This document shows positions 25,859-35,736 of a stretch of DNA of 64,000 nucleotides, piece after piece. The first letter of the stretch is position 1. Every line of letters starts with the position of its first letter. The notes beneath the pieces are model-generated. The model saw only the letters and a program-made list of their open reading frames with translations, was not told the origin of the DNA and searched no databases. The translations under genes and the position numbers were made by a program. Source of the DNA: Herbiconiux moechotypicola (GTDB taxonomy: Bacteria > Actinomycetota > Actinomycetes > Actinomycetales > Microbacteriaceae); NCBI RefSeq assembly GCF_024979255.1, contig NZ_JANLCN010000009.1, positions 124,001-188,000 on the forward strand. The letters run 5' to 3'.

Positions 25859-26686
25859 TCAGCGGTCGGGGAACGCGTGCGGCAGTCCGCGCAGCAGCGG
25901 CTCCACCTGCTCGAGCCGCGCTCGCTCGCGCATCAGGGCGGCGTACTCGCGGTCGCGGCGGAGCGCGGCCACCGCGAGCAGGAACAGGTGCGGATGCGCG
26001 GCCGGCAGCGGCGACACGAACGGCGCCGTCTCGGCCGCGAGCTCGTGGGCGAGACGCTCGCGGGTGGCGGGGGTCATGCGGTCGGCCTGGGTGAGGAACT
26101 GTACGAGCCGGCGCTGCAGCCGGTCGGGCAGCTTCGCCACATCGGCGGTGCGGGCCCACATCGCCAGCTCGGGGGGAACCGCCACCGCGAAGGGCAGGGG
26201 GGCGGGAACCCGCTCGTGCTGGCTGTAGGTGCCCGCGAGGAGGTCGCCGAGGCGCTTCGACCGCGAGTTGAGCATCGAGGTGACGAAGGCGAGCACGCCG
26301 AGGGTGAGGTAGATCTCCACGACGCCGGTGAGACCGCGCACCACCGCGTGGCGGAGCGAGATGGCGCCGCCGTCGTCGCGCACGATCCGGGCGCCGATCG
26401 CGAGGCGGCCGAGCGAGCGGCCGCGCGTCGCCACCTCCACCGTGATGGGCAGCACCACGATGAAGCCCACGAGCAGGGCCACGAACAGCGCCTGGGCGAG
26501 CGCCGGGTCGACGCTCACGCCCACGAACGCGACGGCGAAGAACAGGTAGAGCGCCGCCGCGAGCGGTACCACCGAGACCAGGAAGTCGATCGCACCGCTG
26601 GCGCTGCGCAGCAGGAAGCCGGCCGGTCGCACATCGAGTCCGACCGCCTCACCTGTGAGCAGCTCCTGCTCTCCCGGGCCGGTCAT
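25859..26686 (-). CDS. RDD family membrane protein
   Basis: A 275-residue protein. Residues about 15-160 form an RDD domain with three membrane segments: GFLLRSASGAIDFLVSVV, then GRSLGRLAIGARIVRDDGG, then SKRLGDLLAGT. The C-terminal 110 residues are soluble and rich in Leu, Ala and Arg. The Arg-Asp-Asp signature is in IVRDDGG. RDD proteins are thought to transport or assemble; no substrate is known. The ATG at 26686 is preferred over an ATG at 26695. It is divergent from the SpoIIM-type gene, and both sit beside the MoxR/DUF58 cluster. Confidence 0.85.
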   Translation of the reverse strand: MTGPGEQELLTGEAVGLDVRPAGFLLRSASGAIDFLVSVVPLAAALYLFFAVAFVGVSVDPALAQALFVALLVGFIVVLPITVEVATRGRSLGRLAIGARIVRDDGGAISLRHAVVRGLTGVVEIYLTLGVLAFVTSMLNSRSKRLGDLLAGTYSQHERVPAPLPFAVAVPPELAMWARTADVAKLPDRLQRRLVQFLTQADRMTPATRERLAHELAAETAPFVSPLPAAHPHLFLLAVAALRRDREYAALMRERARLEQVEPLLRGLPHAFPDR

Positions 26687-26689
26687 GGC

Positions 26690-26695
26690 TATCAT
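26690..26695 (+). promoter_or_regulatory. -10 element for SpoIIM-like gene
   Basis: TATCAT precedes ATG 26704 by eight bases, the leaderless layout. It overlaps the 5' region of the divergent RDD gene. Confidence 0.45.
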
Positions 26696-26703
26696 CTAAG
26701 CAG

Positions 26704-27699
26704 ATGGACCTCGACGCCTACGCCGCCGCACACCGCGAGGAATGGAACCGCCTCGACGACCTCGGTCGTCAGAGGTCGTTCAGCGGGCGCGAGGCCGACG
26801 AGCTCATCGAGCGCTATCAGTCCGGGTCCACGCAGTTGTCGGCCATCAAGACGGTGGCGGGCTCGACCGCTCAGGGCGATCGGCTCTCGGTGTCGCTGTC
26901 GCGCGCCAGGCTGCGTTTCACCGGGGCGGGTTCGAACGTGCTGCGGCAGCTGCCCGCCTTCTTCCTGGTGCAGCTCCCGGCGGCCCTGTACCGCATCCGG
27001 TGGCTCACCCTCGGGGTGGCGGCCGCCACGGTGCTGGTCGCCACGCTCTACGCCGTGTGGATCACGCAGAACCCGGCCGTGCTGGCGGTGCTCGGCCGGC
27101 AGATCGATCTCGACCAGTTCGCGAACGAGGACTTCGTGAACTACTACTCCGAGAACCCGGCGGCGTCGTTCGCGGGTCAAGTGTGGACGAACAATGCCTG
27201 GATCGCCGCGCAGTGCGTCGCCTTCGGCATCCTCGGCGTCTACGTGCCCGCGGTGCTGTTCCAGAACGCCCAGAACATCGGGGTGAGCGCGGGCGTCATG
27301 TTCTCCACCGGCAACGGCGACGTGTTCTTCCAGTACATCCTCCCGCACGGCCTGCTCGAGCTCACGGCGGTGTTCGTGGCCGCGGCGGCGGGGCTGCGCA
27401 TCTTCTGGGCCTGGGTGGCTCCTGGCGCTCTCACGCGCACGCGCTCGCTCGCCGAGAACGGCAGGTCGCTGTTCACGGTGGCGCTCGGGCTCGTGCTGGT
27501 GCTGTTCGTCTCGGGCATCATCGAGGGCTTCGTCACCCCGGCACCCTGGCCGTGGTGGCTGAAGATCGGCATCGGAGCACTCGCGCTCGGGGCCTTCCTG
27601 GCCTACATGATCGTGCTCGGCGGGCGGGCGGTCCGGGCGGGGGAGACCGGCGACATCGGTGAGTTCGAGGCGGGGGCGACGCAGCTCGTCGCGGGCTGA
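26704..27699 (+). CDS. stage II sporulation protein M family (DUF95) membrane protein
   Basis: A 331-residue protein with five or so hydrophobic segments. The opening EEWNRLDDLGRQRSFSGREA and the block NNAWIAAQCVAFGILGVYVP, then LPHGLLELTAVFVAAAAG, match the SpoIIM/DUF95 family. This organism need not sporulate; the family is common in non-sporulating actinobacteria beside RDD and MoxR genes. A role in envelope remodelling is inferred from those neighbours only. Confidence 0.85.
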   Translation: MDLDAYAAAHREEWNRLDDLGRQRSFSGREADELIERYQSGSTQLSAIKTVAGSTAQGDRLSVSLSRARLRFTGAGSNVLRQLPAFFLVQLPAALYRIRWLTLGVAAATVLVATLYAVWITQNPAVLAVLGRQIDLDQFANEDFVNYYSENPAASFAGQVWTNNAWIAAQCVAFGILGVYVPAVLFQNAQNIGVSAGVMFSTGNGDVFFQYILPHGLLELTAVFVAAAAGLRIFWAWVAPGALTRTRSLAENGRSLFTVALGLVLVLFVSGIIEGFVTPAPWPWWLKIGIGALALGAFLAYMIVLGGRAVRAGETGDIGEFEAGATQLVAG

Positions 27700-27739
27700 G
27701 CCGGCTGAGCAAGGTGAGCGGGCTGAGCCGCGCCGGCCC

Positions 27740-29046
27740 TCAGAGCCGGCCGGCCGCCTTCAGCGCAAGGTAGCGGTCGGCCAGCGCCGGAGGCAGCTCG
27801 GCCGGTGACCCGGTCACCACGTCGGCCCCGTAGCGGTGCAGCACCGAGGTGACCCGTGCGGTGTCGAGCAGCGCCCGCTCGGCCGACGCCGCCCGGTACA
27901 CCTGCTCCCGGTCGCCGCGCTCGAGCGAGGCGGCCAGCACGTCGGGGTCGGTCACCGAACTCACCACCACGAGGTGGTTCTTCGTGAGCTCGGGCACCAT
28001 CGCCATGAGCTCCCGCGCGCTGCCGGGGGAGTCGATCGAGGTGCAGAGCACGACGAGGGAGCGCTGGGTGGTGACCTGGCGCACGAGGCCGGGCACCGCG
28101 GTCCAGTCCATCTCGATGAGCTCGGGCTCCACCGGGGCCATGGCGTCGACCATCCCGGCGAGAAGTGCGGGCCCGGAGGCGCCGTGCACCCGGCCGCGCA
28201 GCCGCCGGTCGTAGAGCACGAGGTCGACCCGGTCGCCCGCCCGGGTGGCCAGGGCTGCGAGCAGGAGTGCGCTCTCGAACGCGGTGTCCAGTCGCGGCTC
28301 GTCGTCGATGCGCGCCGCCTGGGTGCGGCCGGTGTCGATCACCACCACGACCCGCCGGTCGCGCTCCGGCCGCCAGGTGCGCACCATCACGTCGCTGTGC
28401 CGCGCGGTGGCCCGCCAGTCGATCGACCGCACGTCGTCTCCGCGCACGTACTCGCGCAGGCTATCGAACTCGGTGCCCTGTCCGCGGATCATGACGCTGG
28501 TGCGCCCGTCGAGCTCCCTGAGCCGCGCCAGCCGCGAGGGCAGGTGCTTGCGGGAGTTGAACGGGGGCAGAACCCGGATGCGCCCCGGCGACAGCAGGGT
28601 CGCCTGTCGGGCCGCGAGCCCGAGCGGGCCCCACGACCGGATCGTCACCCGCTCGGTTCGGCGCTCGCCGCGGCGGAACGGGGTGAGCTGCACCGTCACG
28701 GCGCGCCGCTCGCCCGGGGGCACGTCGACGCGGGAGCGGGTTGTGCTCGCCCCCGCCGAGGGCTGCCAGGCGTCGCGCACGACGGCCCTGAGCATCCGGC
28801 GCCCCGTGTGCGTGAGGTACAGGATGCTCGGGGCGGTCTCGCCGAGCCGCAGCCGGCCGGGGATGCTGCGCTCCAGCCGCACCGCCCGCGGCGACGCGGC
28901 TGACAGGAGGTCGAGCACGAGCAGTGCGATGCCGAGCGCGATCCACACCAGCAGCGTCTCGAGCGCGCGTCCGGCGAGCTCGCCGAGCAGCACCACCGGC
29001 ACGACGCCGAGGGCGAGCAGCGCGACGAAGCGGCCGGAGACCGCCA

Positions 29047-29047
<1 letters not shown>
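27740..29047 (-). CDS. DUF58 domain-containing membrane protein
   Basis: A 435-residue protein with two N-terminal membrane helices (about 5-50), then a beta-rich region, then a von Willebrand-like DUF58 domain. The signature RGDDVRSIDWRATARHSDVMV is present at about 203-222. DUF58 proteins are encoded with MoxR ATPases, which may act as chaperones for their metal-binding domain. The ATG overlaps the stop of the MoxR gene by one base. It is in a minus-strand operon with MoxR, DUF4350, DUF4129 and the GPDPase-membrane-like gene. Confidence 0.9.
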
Positions 29048-30024
<977 letters not shown>

Positions 30025-30081
30025 CACGGGGTCCTCACTGCTGGAACGGTCGTGCGGGAACGGTGGTGGTCGCCTGCGGTA

Positions 30082-31275
30082 TCAGGGGAGCGTGGCACGG
30101 GCCACCTCCTGTTCGAGCAGCAGGAGGCGGTCGGAGGCCGCGACGAGTTCCGACTCCGAGCGGGGCAGCTCGCCCACCAGGATGCGGTGCACCTCGTCGA
30201 CGTGCCGCCCGGTCACCGCGGCCACGGCCCGGCTCACCTCGACCACGTCGGTCTGCCGGGGCAGGGCCAGCCGTTCGCTCAGCCGGGCCAGCGTGCCGAT
30301 GCGCAGCGAATCGAGCGCCCGGGTGTGGGCGCCCTGCCGAGCGTAGAGCCTCGCCCGGCCCTCCATGGTCTCGCTGGCCCGCACGGTGACGGGCATGTTC
30401 TCCACGACCACGGGGCCGAAACGGCGACCGCGCCACACGCCCGCGGCCACCACGACGAGCGCGCCGAGCAGCATCACCGGGGTCACCCAGCCCGGCGTGA
30501 GCGATCCGAGGGTGTCGGAGGGTCCCTCGGCGAGGTCGTCGGGGCCGGGCACGTACCAGACCAGCGTCGGGTTCTCGCCGAGCAGGCCCAGGGCGAGCGC
30601 CGCGTTGCCGGCCTGCGTGATGGTGCCGTTGGTGAGGGCGTCGCCCGTGCCGAGCACGGTCACGGTCGACGGCCCCGTGTCGAGGCGCACGAGGCCGTAG
30701 GCGTCGTCGTAGGAGGGGAAGCAGCTGTCCTCGACCGTCGTGTCGTCCACCGCGCGATAGGTGGTGGTCGGCCGCGAGACGGTGCCCGCCCGCTCCGCCG
30801 CCGGGAGGGTGCAAGCGGCGGCCACCTCCTCGGCGTCCTCGGCGGCACCGGCGGGTTCGATGCCGGGCGCGAGCACGTCGAGTTCCTGGCTGCCGGGCTC
30901 CACGAGCACGAGCGACCGGCCGAGTCCGGCCACCGCGGCCAGCCCGGTGTCGTCGAGGTAGCCGTAGGGGTCGGTGAACAGCACGGTCGCCGCCCCACCG
31001 GCGACGGCCGATCTGGCCTCGTCGAGCGACGACGCGGCGATCACCTCCACGCCCTGCTGCCGCAGCACCTCGGCCACCGCCCGGCTCCCCTCGGCGCCGG
31101 CGTTGCCCAGGGAGTACCGCTCCCCGTCGGGGGTCCCGGATGCGGTGAGCAGCATCGTGAACACGGCGAAGACCACGGCGGCCACCACCACGACCACCCA
31201 GAACACCGAGCGGCGCAGCCTCGTGCGCACGCGCGGTGTCTCGGCGGCGCTCGGAGCGAGCGGGGCGGCGGTCAT
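30082..31275 (-). CDS. DUF4350 domain-containing membrane protein
   Basis: A 397-residue protein with an N-terminal membrane helix (about 22-45), an outer domain of some 215 residues that is rich in acidic residues, and a second helix near 265-285 followed by a cytosolic region. EGSRAVAEVLRQQGVEVI is the start of the conserved DUF4350 region, and the family is normally next to DUF58 and MoxR. The ATG overlaps the DUF4129 stop (ATGA). Function is unknown. Confidence 0.82.
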   Translation of the reverse strand: MTAAPLAPSAAETPRVRTRLRRSVFWVVVVVAAVVFAVFTMLLTASGTPDGERYSLGNAGAEGSRAVAEVLRQQGVEVIAASSLDEARSAVAGGAATVLFTDPYGYLDDTGLAAVAGLGRSLVLVEPGSQELDVLAPGIEPAGAAEDAEEVAAACTLPAAERAGTVSRPTTTYRAVDDTTVEDSCFPSYDDAYGLVRLDTGPSTVTVLGTGDALTNGTITQAGNAALALGLLGENPTLVWYVPGPDDLAEGPSDTLGSLTPGWVTPVMLLGALVVVAAGVWRGRRFGPVVVENMPVTVRASETMEGRARLYARQGAHTRALDSLRIGTLARLSERLALPRQTDVVEVSRAVAAVTGRHVDEVHRILVGELPRSESELVAASDRLLLLEQEVARATLP

Positions 31276-31931
31276 GCCCTGCCCGCGCTCACGGTCTGCG
31301 GCGCGACGGCGTCGAGCGCCACGGGCCGCTCGGCGTCGAGCAGCCGGTCGAGTGCGTGCACGCGCTCGTAGCCGTCGCGGGTGCCCGGACGGTCGAGGTA
31401 GCGCACGCCGTCGAAGAGCGCGGCGCACGCCCGCAGCTCGTCGGCCCGCGGCGGGAACGACCGGCCGGCCCTCGCCGCGAAGTCCTGCGCCGTGCTGCCG
31501 GGGCCGGTCATCACGACGGTGCGCTCGGCGAGCCTCCTGGCGAGCGCGCGGAAGGCCTCCTGCACCGCCGTGCCGAAGTCTCCCGCGGCCGCGGCCCGTT
31601 CGGCCGAGGCCCTCAGCTCGGCCGAGCTGCGGGTGTCGTCGTCGCCGAACAGCGACCCCGGCGCGACCGCGCTCCTCCGGTTGAGACGAGGGCGGCCGAA
31701 CACGATCACGGCGATCACGAGCAGCACCACCACGACGGCGACGGCGATCACGGGGAGCAGCCCGCCGAGGCCCGAGCCGTCGGGCACGCGCAACGACGCG
31801 ATCCAGTCGCCGATCGCCTGCGAGACCAGGTCGAACCAGGTGGGCCGGGCCGCCTGGTAGGGCGGCTTGGAGAGCTCCCCCAGGAGCCACTCGCGTGCCT
31901 CGTCGGCACCCGGCTCGACCGGCGCGATCAT
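31272..31931 (-). CDS. DUF4129 domain-containing protein
   Basis: A 219-residue protein with a single central membrane helix (about 58-80). The cytosolic C-terminal domain carries FGTAVQEAFRALARRLAERT and HALDRLLDAERP, typical of DUF4129. That domain is often attached to transglutaminase proteins; here it stands alone. Both ends overlap neighbours by 4 nt (ATGA). It probably belongs to a membrane complex with DUF58 and DUF4350, inferred from gene order. Confidence 0.8.
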   Translation of the reverse strand: MIAPVEPGADEAREWLLGELSKPPYQAARPTWFDLVSQAIGDWIASLRVPDGSGLGGLLPVIAVAVVVVLLVIAVIVFGRPRLNRRSAVAPGSLFGDDDTRSSAELRASAERAAAAGDFGTAVQEAFRALARRLAERTVVMTGPGSTAQDFAARAGRSFPPRADELRACAALFDGVRYLDRPGTRDGYERVHALDRLLDAERPVALDAVAPQTVSAGRA

Positions 31932-33220
31932 CCGCGTGGGCTCGGGGCGTAGGGGTCGGGCCAGGCGGTCTGGCCGTCGGAGTCGGGGGCGGTCGCCGCT
32001 TCTGCGTAGCGCACCAGCTCGATGTCGAGGCCCTCCTTGCGCATCCGGAGGTCGATGTAGACCACGGCCACCGTGGCCGACTGGATGACCGAGGTGAGCG
32101 CCCCCAGCACGATGGAGAACGCGGCGAACACCACGTAGAGCACGATGATGGCGACCACTCCCGACCCCGAGTTGTTCGGGTCGACCAGGGTGATGACGAG
32201 GGGGAAGAGGAAGGAGATGGGCGTCGAGAGGATCTGCGTGGCGATCGAGACGATCGCGTAGACCAGGGCGATCACGCCGAAGGTGCGCCAGAAATGCCCC
32301 GAGGTGAGCGACCAGGAGCGCCGCATCGAGGCGATCACCCCACGTCGTTCGAGCACGATCACGCTCGGCACGAGCGCCAGCTTGGTGCCGAGCCACACGA
32401 ACAGCACCGTCACGGCCAGACCGAGCAGCACGGCGACCAGGATGCCCACGCCGAGCGCGGCACCACCGACCGCGGCGCCGATCGCGATGACCGCCACGCC
32501 GAGGGCGACGGCCACGAGGAGGGCGAGGACCGTCAGCGCGAACCACCCCGTGAGGGGGAGCACCCGGCGGAAGGCCGCCTTCCAGAGCTCGCCGAGTCGT
32601 CGTTTCTCACCGAGGGTGCCCCTGGCGACCTCCACCACGAGCACGGCCTGCAGCAGCGCCGTGCCGAAGAGGGTGAGCACGAGGGGCACCAGCAGGGAGA
32701 CGAGCACGATCGCCACGTTGCCGGCCTCGATGGCCGCGGCGTCACTGCCCGAGGCGCGCACCGCGCGCTCGCCCGCCCAGAGCGCGGCGGCCCCGACGAA
32801 GAGCACGGTGACCACCACGATGACCAGCTGCACGATGAGGCCGCTGCCGAAGGTGGCCTTGGGGTTGCGCCGCACCACCTGGAACGGTGCGCCGAGGAGC
32901 GTGCCGAAGCCGAGGGGGCGCAACGGGATGAGGCCGGGCTTGGGCGGGGGAGTCCAGCCGTGCTGCGGCGGGGGCGGGGGCGCGTACTGCGTCGCCTGCG
33001 GGGGCGCGTACTGCCCGTATTGCGGTGCCTGCGGGGGCGCGTACTGCCCGTATTGCGGTGCCTGCGGGGGTGCGTACTGCCCGTACTGCGGAACGGGTGG
33101 GAGCTGCGGGGGTGGATACTGCCCCGCCGCGGGAACCGGGGGAACCGCGGGCGCCTGCGGAGCGGGCGCTGCGGGAGGTGGGGTGGCCGCGTCGGGCGCG
33201 GTCCACTTCTCGTCGTCCAT
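31928..33220 (-). CDS. GPDPase-membrane-domain-like protein with repeated Pro/Gln/Tyr tail
   Basis: A 430-residue protein. Residues about 1-90 are Pro/Gln/Tyr-rich and soluble, with the 11-residue unit APPQAPQYGQY repeated about three times. The rest has six or so hydrophobic segments and resembles the membrane domain found on glycerophosphodiester phosphodiesterases (RPLGFGTLLGAPFQVVRRNP, ERRGVIASMRRSWSLTSGHF). No catalytic phosphodiesterase domain is present. It is the first gene of the MoxR/DUF58 operon. Its function is unknown; a scaffold role is inferred. Confidence 0.75.
   Translation of the reverse strand: MDDEKWTAPDAATPPPAAPAPQAPAVPPVPAAGQYPPPQLPPVPQYGQYAPPQAPQYGQYAPPQAPQYGQYAPPQATQYAPPPPPQHGWTPPPKPGLIPLRPLGFGTLLGAPFQVVRRNPKATFGSGLIVQLVIVVVTVLFVGAAALWAGERAVRASGSDAAAIEAGNVAIVLVSLLVPLVLTLFGTALLQAVLVVEVARGTLGEKRRLGELWKAAFRRVLPLTGWFALTVLALLVAVALGVAVIAIGAAVGGAALGVGILVAVLLGLAVTVLFVWLGTKLALVPSVIVLERRGVIASMRRSWSLTSGHFWRTFGVIALVYAIVSIATQILSTPISFLFPLVITLVDPNNSGSGVVAIIVLYVVFAAFSIVLGALTSVIQSATVAVVYIDLRMRKEGLDIELVRYAEAATAPDSDGQTAWPDPYAPSPRG
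32995..33093 (-). repeat. tandem 33-bp repeat, three units, coding APPQAPQYGQY
   Basis: Units at 32995-33027 and 33028-33060 are identical; a third at 33061-33093 has several changes. They encode an 11-residue Pro/Gln/Tyr repeat in the cytosolic tail of the membrane protein. Recent duplication is likely, and copy number may vary between strains. Confidence 0.9.
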
Positions 33221-33328
33221 AGGCAGTTCCTTCAGAGCACGGTCCGACCCGTCGCGTCCCGCTCCATGCTGTCACACTCGCTGGGAGTTTTCCCGGCAAC
33301 CGTCGAGAAGAGGGCCGATCGGCTCGGC

Positions 33329-33334
33329 TACTCT
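33329..33334 (+). promoter_or_regulatory. -10 element for leaderless mtrA operon
   Basis: TACTCT is followed by seven bases and then ATG 33342, without a Shine-Dalgarno sequence. It is divergent from the GPDPase-membrane-like operon. Confidence 0.45.
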
Positions 33335-33341
33335 GAAGCTC

Positions 33342-34019
33342 ATGGACCCCCGCATCCTCGTCGTCGACGACGACACGGCGCTCGCCGAGATGATCGGCAT
33401 CGTGCTGCGCGCCGAGGGCTTCGAGCCGCTGTTCTGCGCCGACGGGGCCGAGGCGCTCGCCGCCTTCCGCGACGCCAAGCCCGACCTCGTGCTGCTCGAT
33501 CTCATGCTCCCCGGCCTCGACGGCATCGAGGTGTGCGGTCTCATCCGCGCCGAGTCGGGTACGCCCATCATCATGCTCACCGCGCGCACCGACACCGCCG
33601 ACGTCGTGAAGGGTCTCGAGTCGGGGGCCGACGACTACGTGGTGAAGCCCTTCAACCCGAAGGAGCTCGTGGCGCGCATCCGCACCCGTCTGCGCCCGGC
33701 GCCCGAGAACACACCGGAGCTGCTGCAGATCGGCGACCTCCACCTCGACGTGGCCGGTCACGAGGTGCGCCGGGGCGCCGAGCGCATCAACCTCACGCCG
33801 CTCGAGTTCGACCTGCTGCTCGCCCTGGCCTCCAAGCCGCAGCAGGTGTTCACCCGCGAGATGCTGCTCGAGCAGGTGTGGGGCTACCACTACAAGGCCG
33901 ACACCCGGCTGGTGAACGTGCACGTGCAGCGCCTGCGCGCCAAGGTGGAGGAAGACCCCGACAACCCGAAGATCGTCACCACGGTGCGCGGCGTCGGCTA
34001 CCGCGCCGGTTCGGCGTGA
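33342..34019 (+). CDS. mtrA: two-component response regulator MtrA
   Basis: A 225-residue OmpR-type regulator. The receiver has the acidic pair DD (10-11), phospho-acceptor Asp53 in LLDLMLPG, Thr80 and Lys102 (VVKPF). The winged-helix DNA-binding domain contains LTPLEFDLLLALASKPQQVF and NVHVQRLRAKVEEDP. The order mtrA-mtrB-lpqB is the conserved actinobacterial module controlling cell wall and division genes. Start set by the TACTCT -10 at leaderless spacing. Confidence 0.96.
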   Translation: MDPRILVVDDDTALAEMIGIVLRAEGFEPLFCADGAEALAAFRDAKPDLVLLDLMLPGLDGIEVCGLIRAESGTPIIMLTARTDTADVVKGLESGADDYVVKPFNPKELVARIRTRLRPAPENTPELLQIGDLHLDVAGHEVRRGAERINLTPLEFDLLLALASKPQQVFTREMLLEQVWGYHYKADTRLVNVHVQRLRAKVEEDPDNPKIVTTVRGVGYRAGSA

Positions 34020-34035
34020 TCGGCGGCCGGGAGCG

Positions 34036-35736
34036 ATGAGCGGTCCGCCGCCGAGCCGGGCCGGCGAGTCGGCCGCCGGATTCTGGCGGGGCTGGCGCGG
34101 CTGGCCGTCGCGACTGGCCCACGTCTGGCGGAGCTCCCTCCAGTTCCGCACGGTCGTCATCACCGTCGCGCTCTCGGCGCTCGCCGTGGTCGTCACCGGC
34201 ACCTACATGTCGATCAGCATCGGCAACGACCTCTTCCAGTCACGGCTCAATCAGGTGCTGGTGGAGTCGAAGAACGCCGCGACGGCGGCGCAGACCATCT
34301 TCGACTCGGCCGACGCCAGTGGTGAGGCGTCCACCATCTCGCTGCTCAGCTCCGCGAAGTCGGCGATCATCGCCTCGTCGTCGAGCCGGCTGATCGCCGT
34401 CTACGCCACACCGGGTGCCACCTCCACGTCGACGACCGTGCTCTCGTTCGCCAGTCCCGAACTGGCGGCGGAGGGCGTCATCACGCCCGAACTGCGCGCG
34501 GAGGTGGCCGCCGACCCCGGCAGCTCCCAGCAGTACTGGCAGTCGGTGTCGCTCGCCACCGAGTCGGGGGGCAGCGCGCCGGGCATCGTGGTGGGGTCGC
34601 CGCTCACCATCCCGGGTGCGGGGTCGTTCGAGCTCTACATCGGCTACAACCTCGCCGAGGCCGAGCAGACCCTGGTGTTCGTGCAGCAGACGCTGTGGCT
34701 GGGCGGGCTGGCGCTGGTGATCCTCATCGGGCTCGTGGCGTGGCTCGTGGTGCGGCTCGTGGTGCAGCCGATCCGGATGGCGGCCGAGACGAGCGAGCGG
34801 CTCGCCGCCGGCCAGCTGGAGGTGCGCATCCCCGAGAAGGGGGAGGACGTCATCGCCACGCTCGCCCGCTCGTTCAACGGGATGGCCGACAGCATGCAGT
34901 CGCAGATCACGCAGCTGGCCGAGCTCTCGCAGGTGCAGCAGCGCTTCGTCTCCGACGTCTCGCACGAGCTGCGCACCCCGCTCACCACGATCCGGCTCGC
35001 GGGCGACGTGCTCTACGACCAGCGCGACACCTTCCCGGCCGCCACCGGCCGCACCGCCGAGCTGCTGCACACGCAGACCGAGCGCTTCGAGCTTCTGCTG
35101 GCAGACCTCCTCGAGATCAGCCGCTTCGACGCCGGCTCCGCCCAGCTCGACACCGAGCCCACCAACCTCGTGCGTCTGGCCGAGGACGCCCTGGAGCAGA
35201 TCCGCTCCCTCGCCGACGCCGCGGGCAGCGATCTCAGGCTGGTGGCGCCCGGGGGCTACTTCGAGGCCGACGTCGACGGCCGCCGCATCCGCCGCATCTT
35301 GCGCAACCTGCTCGGCAACGCCATCGAGCACGGCGAGGGCCGGCCGATCGTGGTGAGCGTCGACAGCGACGAGCGCTCGGTCGCGCTCTCGGTGCGCGAC
35401 TACGGCATCGGGATGAGCGAGACCGACGCGGAGAGAGTGTTCGACCGGTTCTGGCGGGCCGATCCCTCCCGCAAGCGCACGATCGGCGGAACCGGCCTCG
35501 GGCTCGCCATCTCGCTCGAAGACGCTGCGCTGCACGGCGGCGCGCTCGAGGTGTGGTCGCGGCCCGGTGCCGGCAGCTGCTTCCGGCTCACGCTGCCGCG
35601 CGAGCGCGGCGGGAGCATCGGCGGGTCTCCCCTGCCCCTCGAACCCGACGACGCCTTCGGGCCGGCGCCGGCGGTGGCCGAGCTGCGCCCGCCGTCGGCG
35701 GCGCCCACGGGCGGAGGAGGTGGGGATCGTGGCTGA
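34036..35736 (+). CDS. mtrB: sensor histidine kinase MtrB
   Basis: A 566-residue kinase and cognate sensor of MtrA. It has membrane helices at about 37-60 and 217-241, an outer sensor loop between them, and a HAMP domain (about 241-293). The HisKA domain has the phospho-acceptor His310 in SDVSHELRTPL. The ATPase N-box is LLGNAIEHGEG with DYGIGM and GGTGLGL further on. The C-terminal extension is rich in Pro, Gly and acidic residues. It overlaps lpqB by 8 nt and follows mtrA by 16 bp. Confidence 0.96.
   Translation: MSGPPPSRAGESAAGFWRGWRGWPSRLAHVWRSSLQFRTVVITVALSALAVVVTGTYMSISIGNDLFQSRLNQVLVESKNAATAAQTIFDSADASGEASTISLLSSAKSAIIASSSSRLIAVYATPGATSTSTTVLSFASPELAAEGVITPELRAEVAADPGSSQQYWQSVSLATESGGSAPGIVVGSPLTIPGAGSFELYIGYNLAEAEQTLVFVQQTLWLGGLALVILIGLVAWLVVRLVVQPIRMAAETSERLAAGQLEVRIPEKGEDVIATLARSFNGMADSMQSQITQLAELSQVQQRFVSDVSHELRTPLTTIRLAGDVLYDQRDTFPAATGRTAELLHTQTERFELLLADLLEISRFDAGSAQLDTEPTNLVRLAEDALEQIRSLADAAGSDLRLVAPGGYFEADVDGRRIRRILRNLLGNAIEHGEGRPIVVSVDSDERSVALSVRDYGIGMSETDAERVFDRFWRADPSRKRTIGGTGLGLAISLEDAALHGGALEVWSRPGAGSCFRLTLPRERGGSIGGSPLPLEPDDAFGPAPAVAELRPPSAAPTGGGGGDRG

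Noticed and set aside
26686-26704. Shared bidirectional -10 for the RDD and SpoIIM genes
   Set aside because: The plus strand has TATCAT, but the best minus-strand hexamer TTAGAT lacks the conserved second-position A. I keep only the plus element.
27703-27736. Repeated CTGAG words after the SpoIIM gene
   Set aside because: They are direct heptamer repeats in a GC-rich gap without palindromic arms, unlike the TGAGYA/TRCTCA set.
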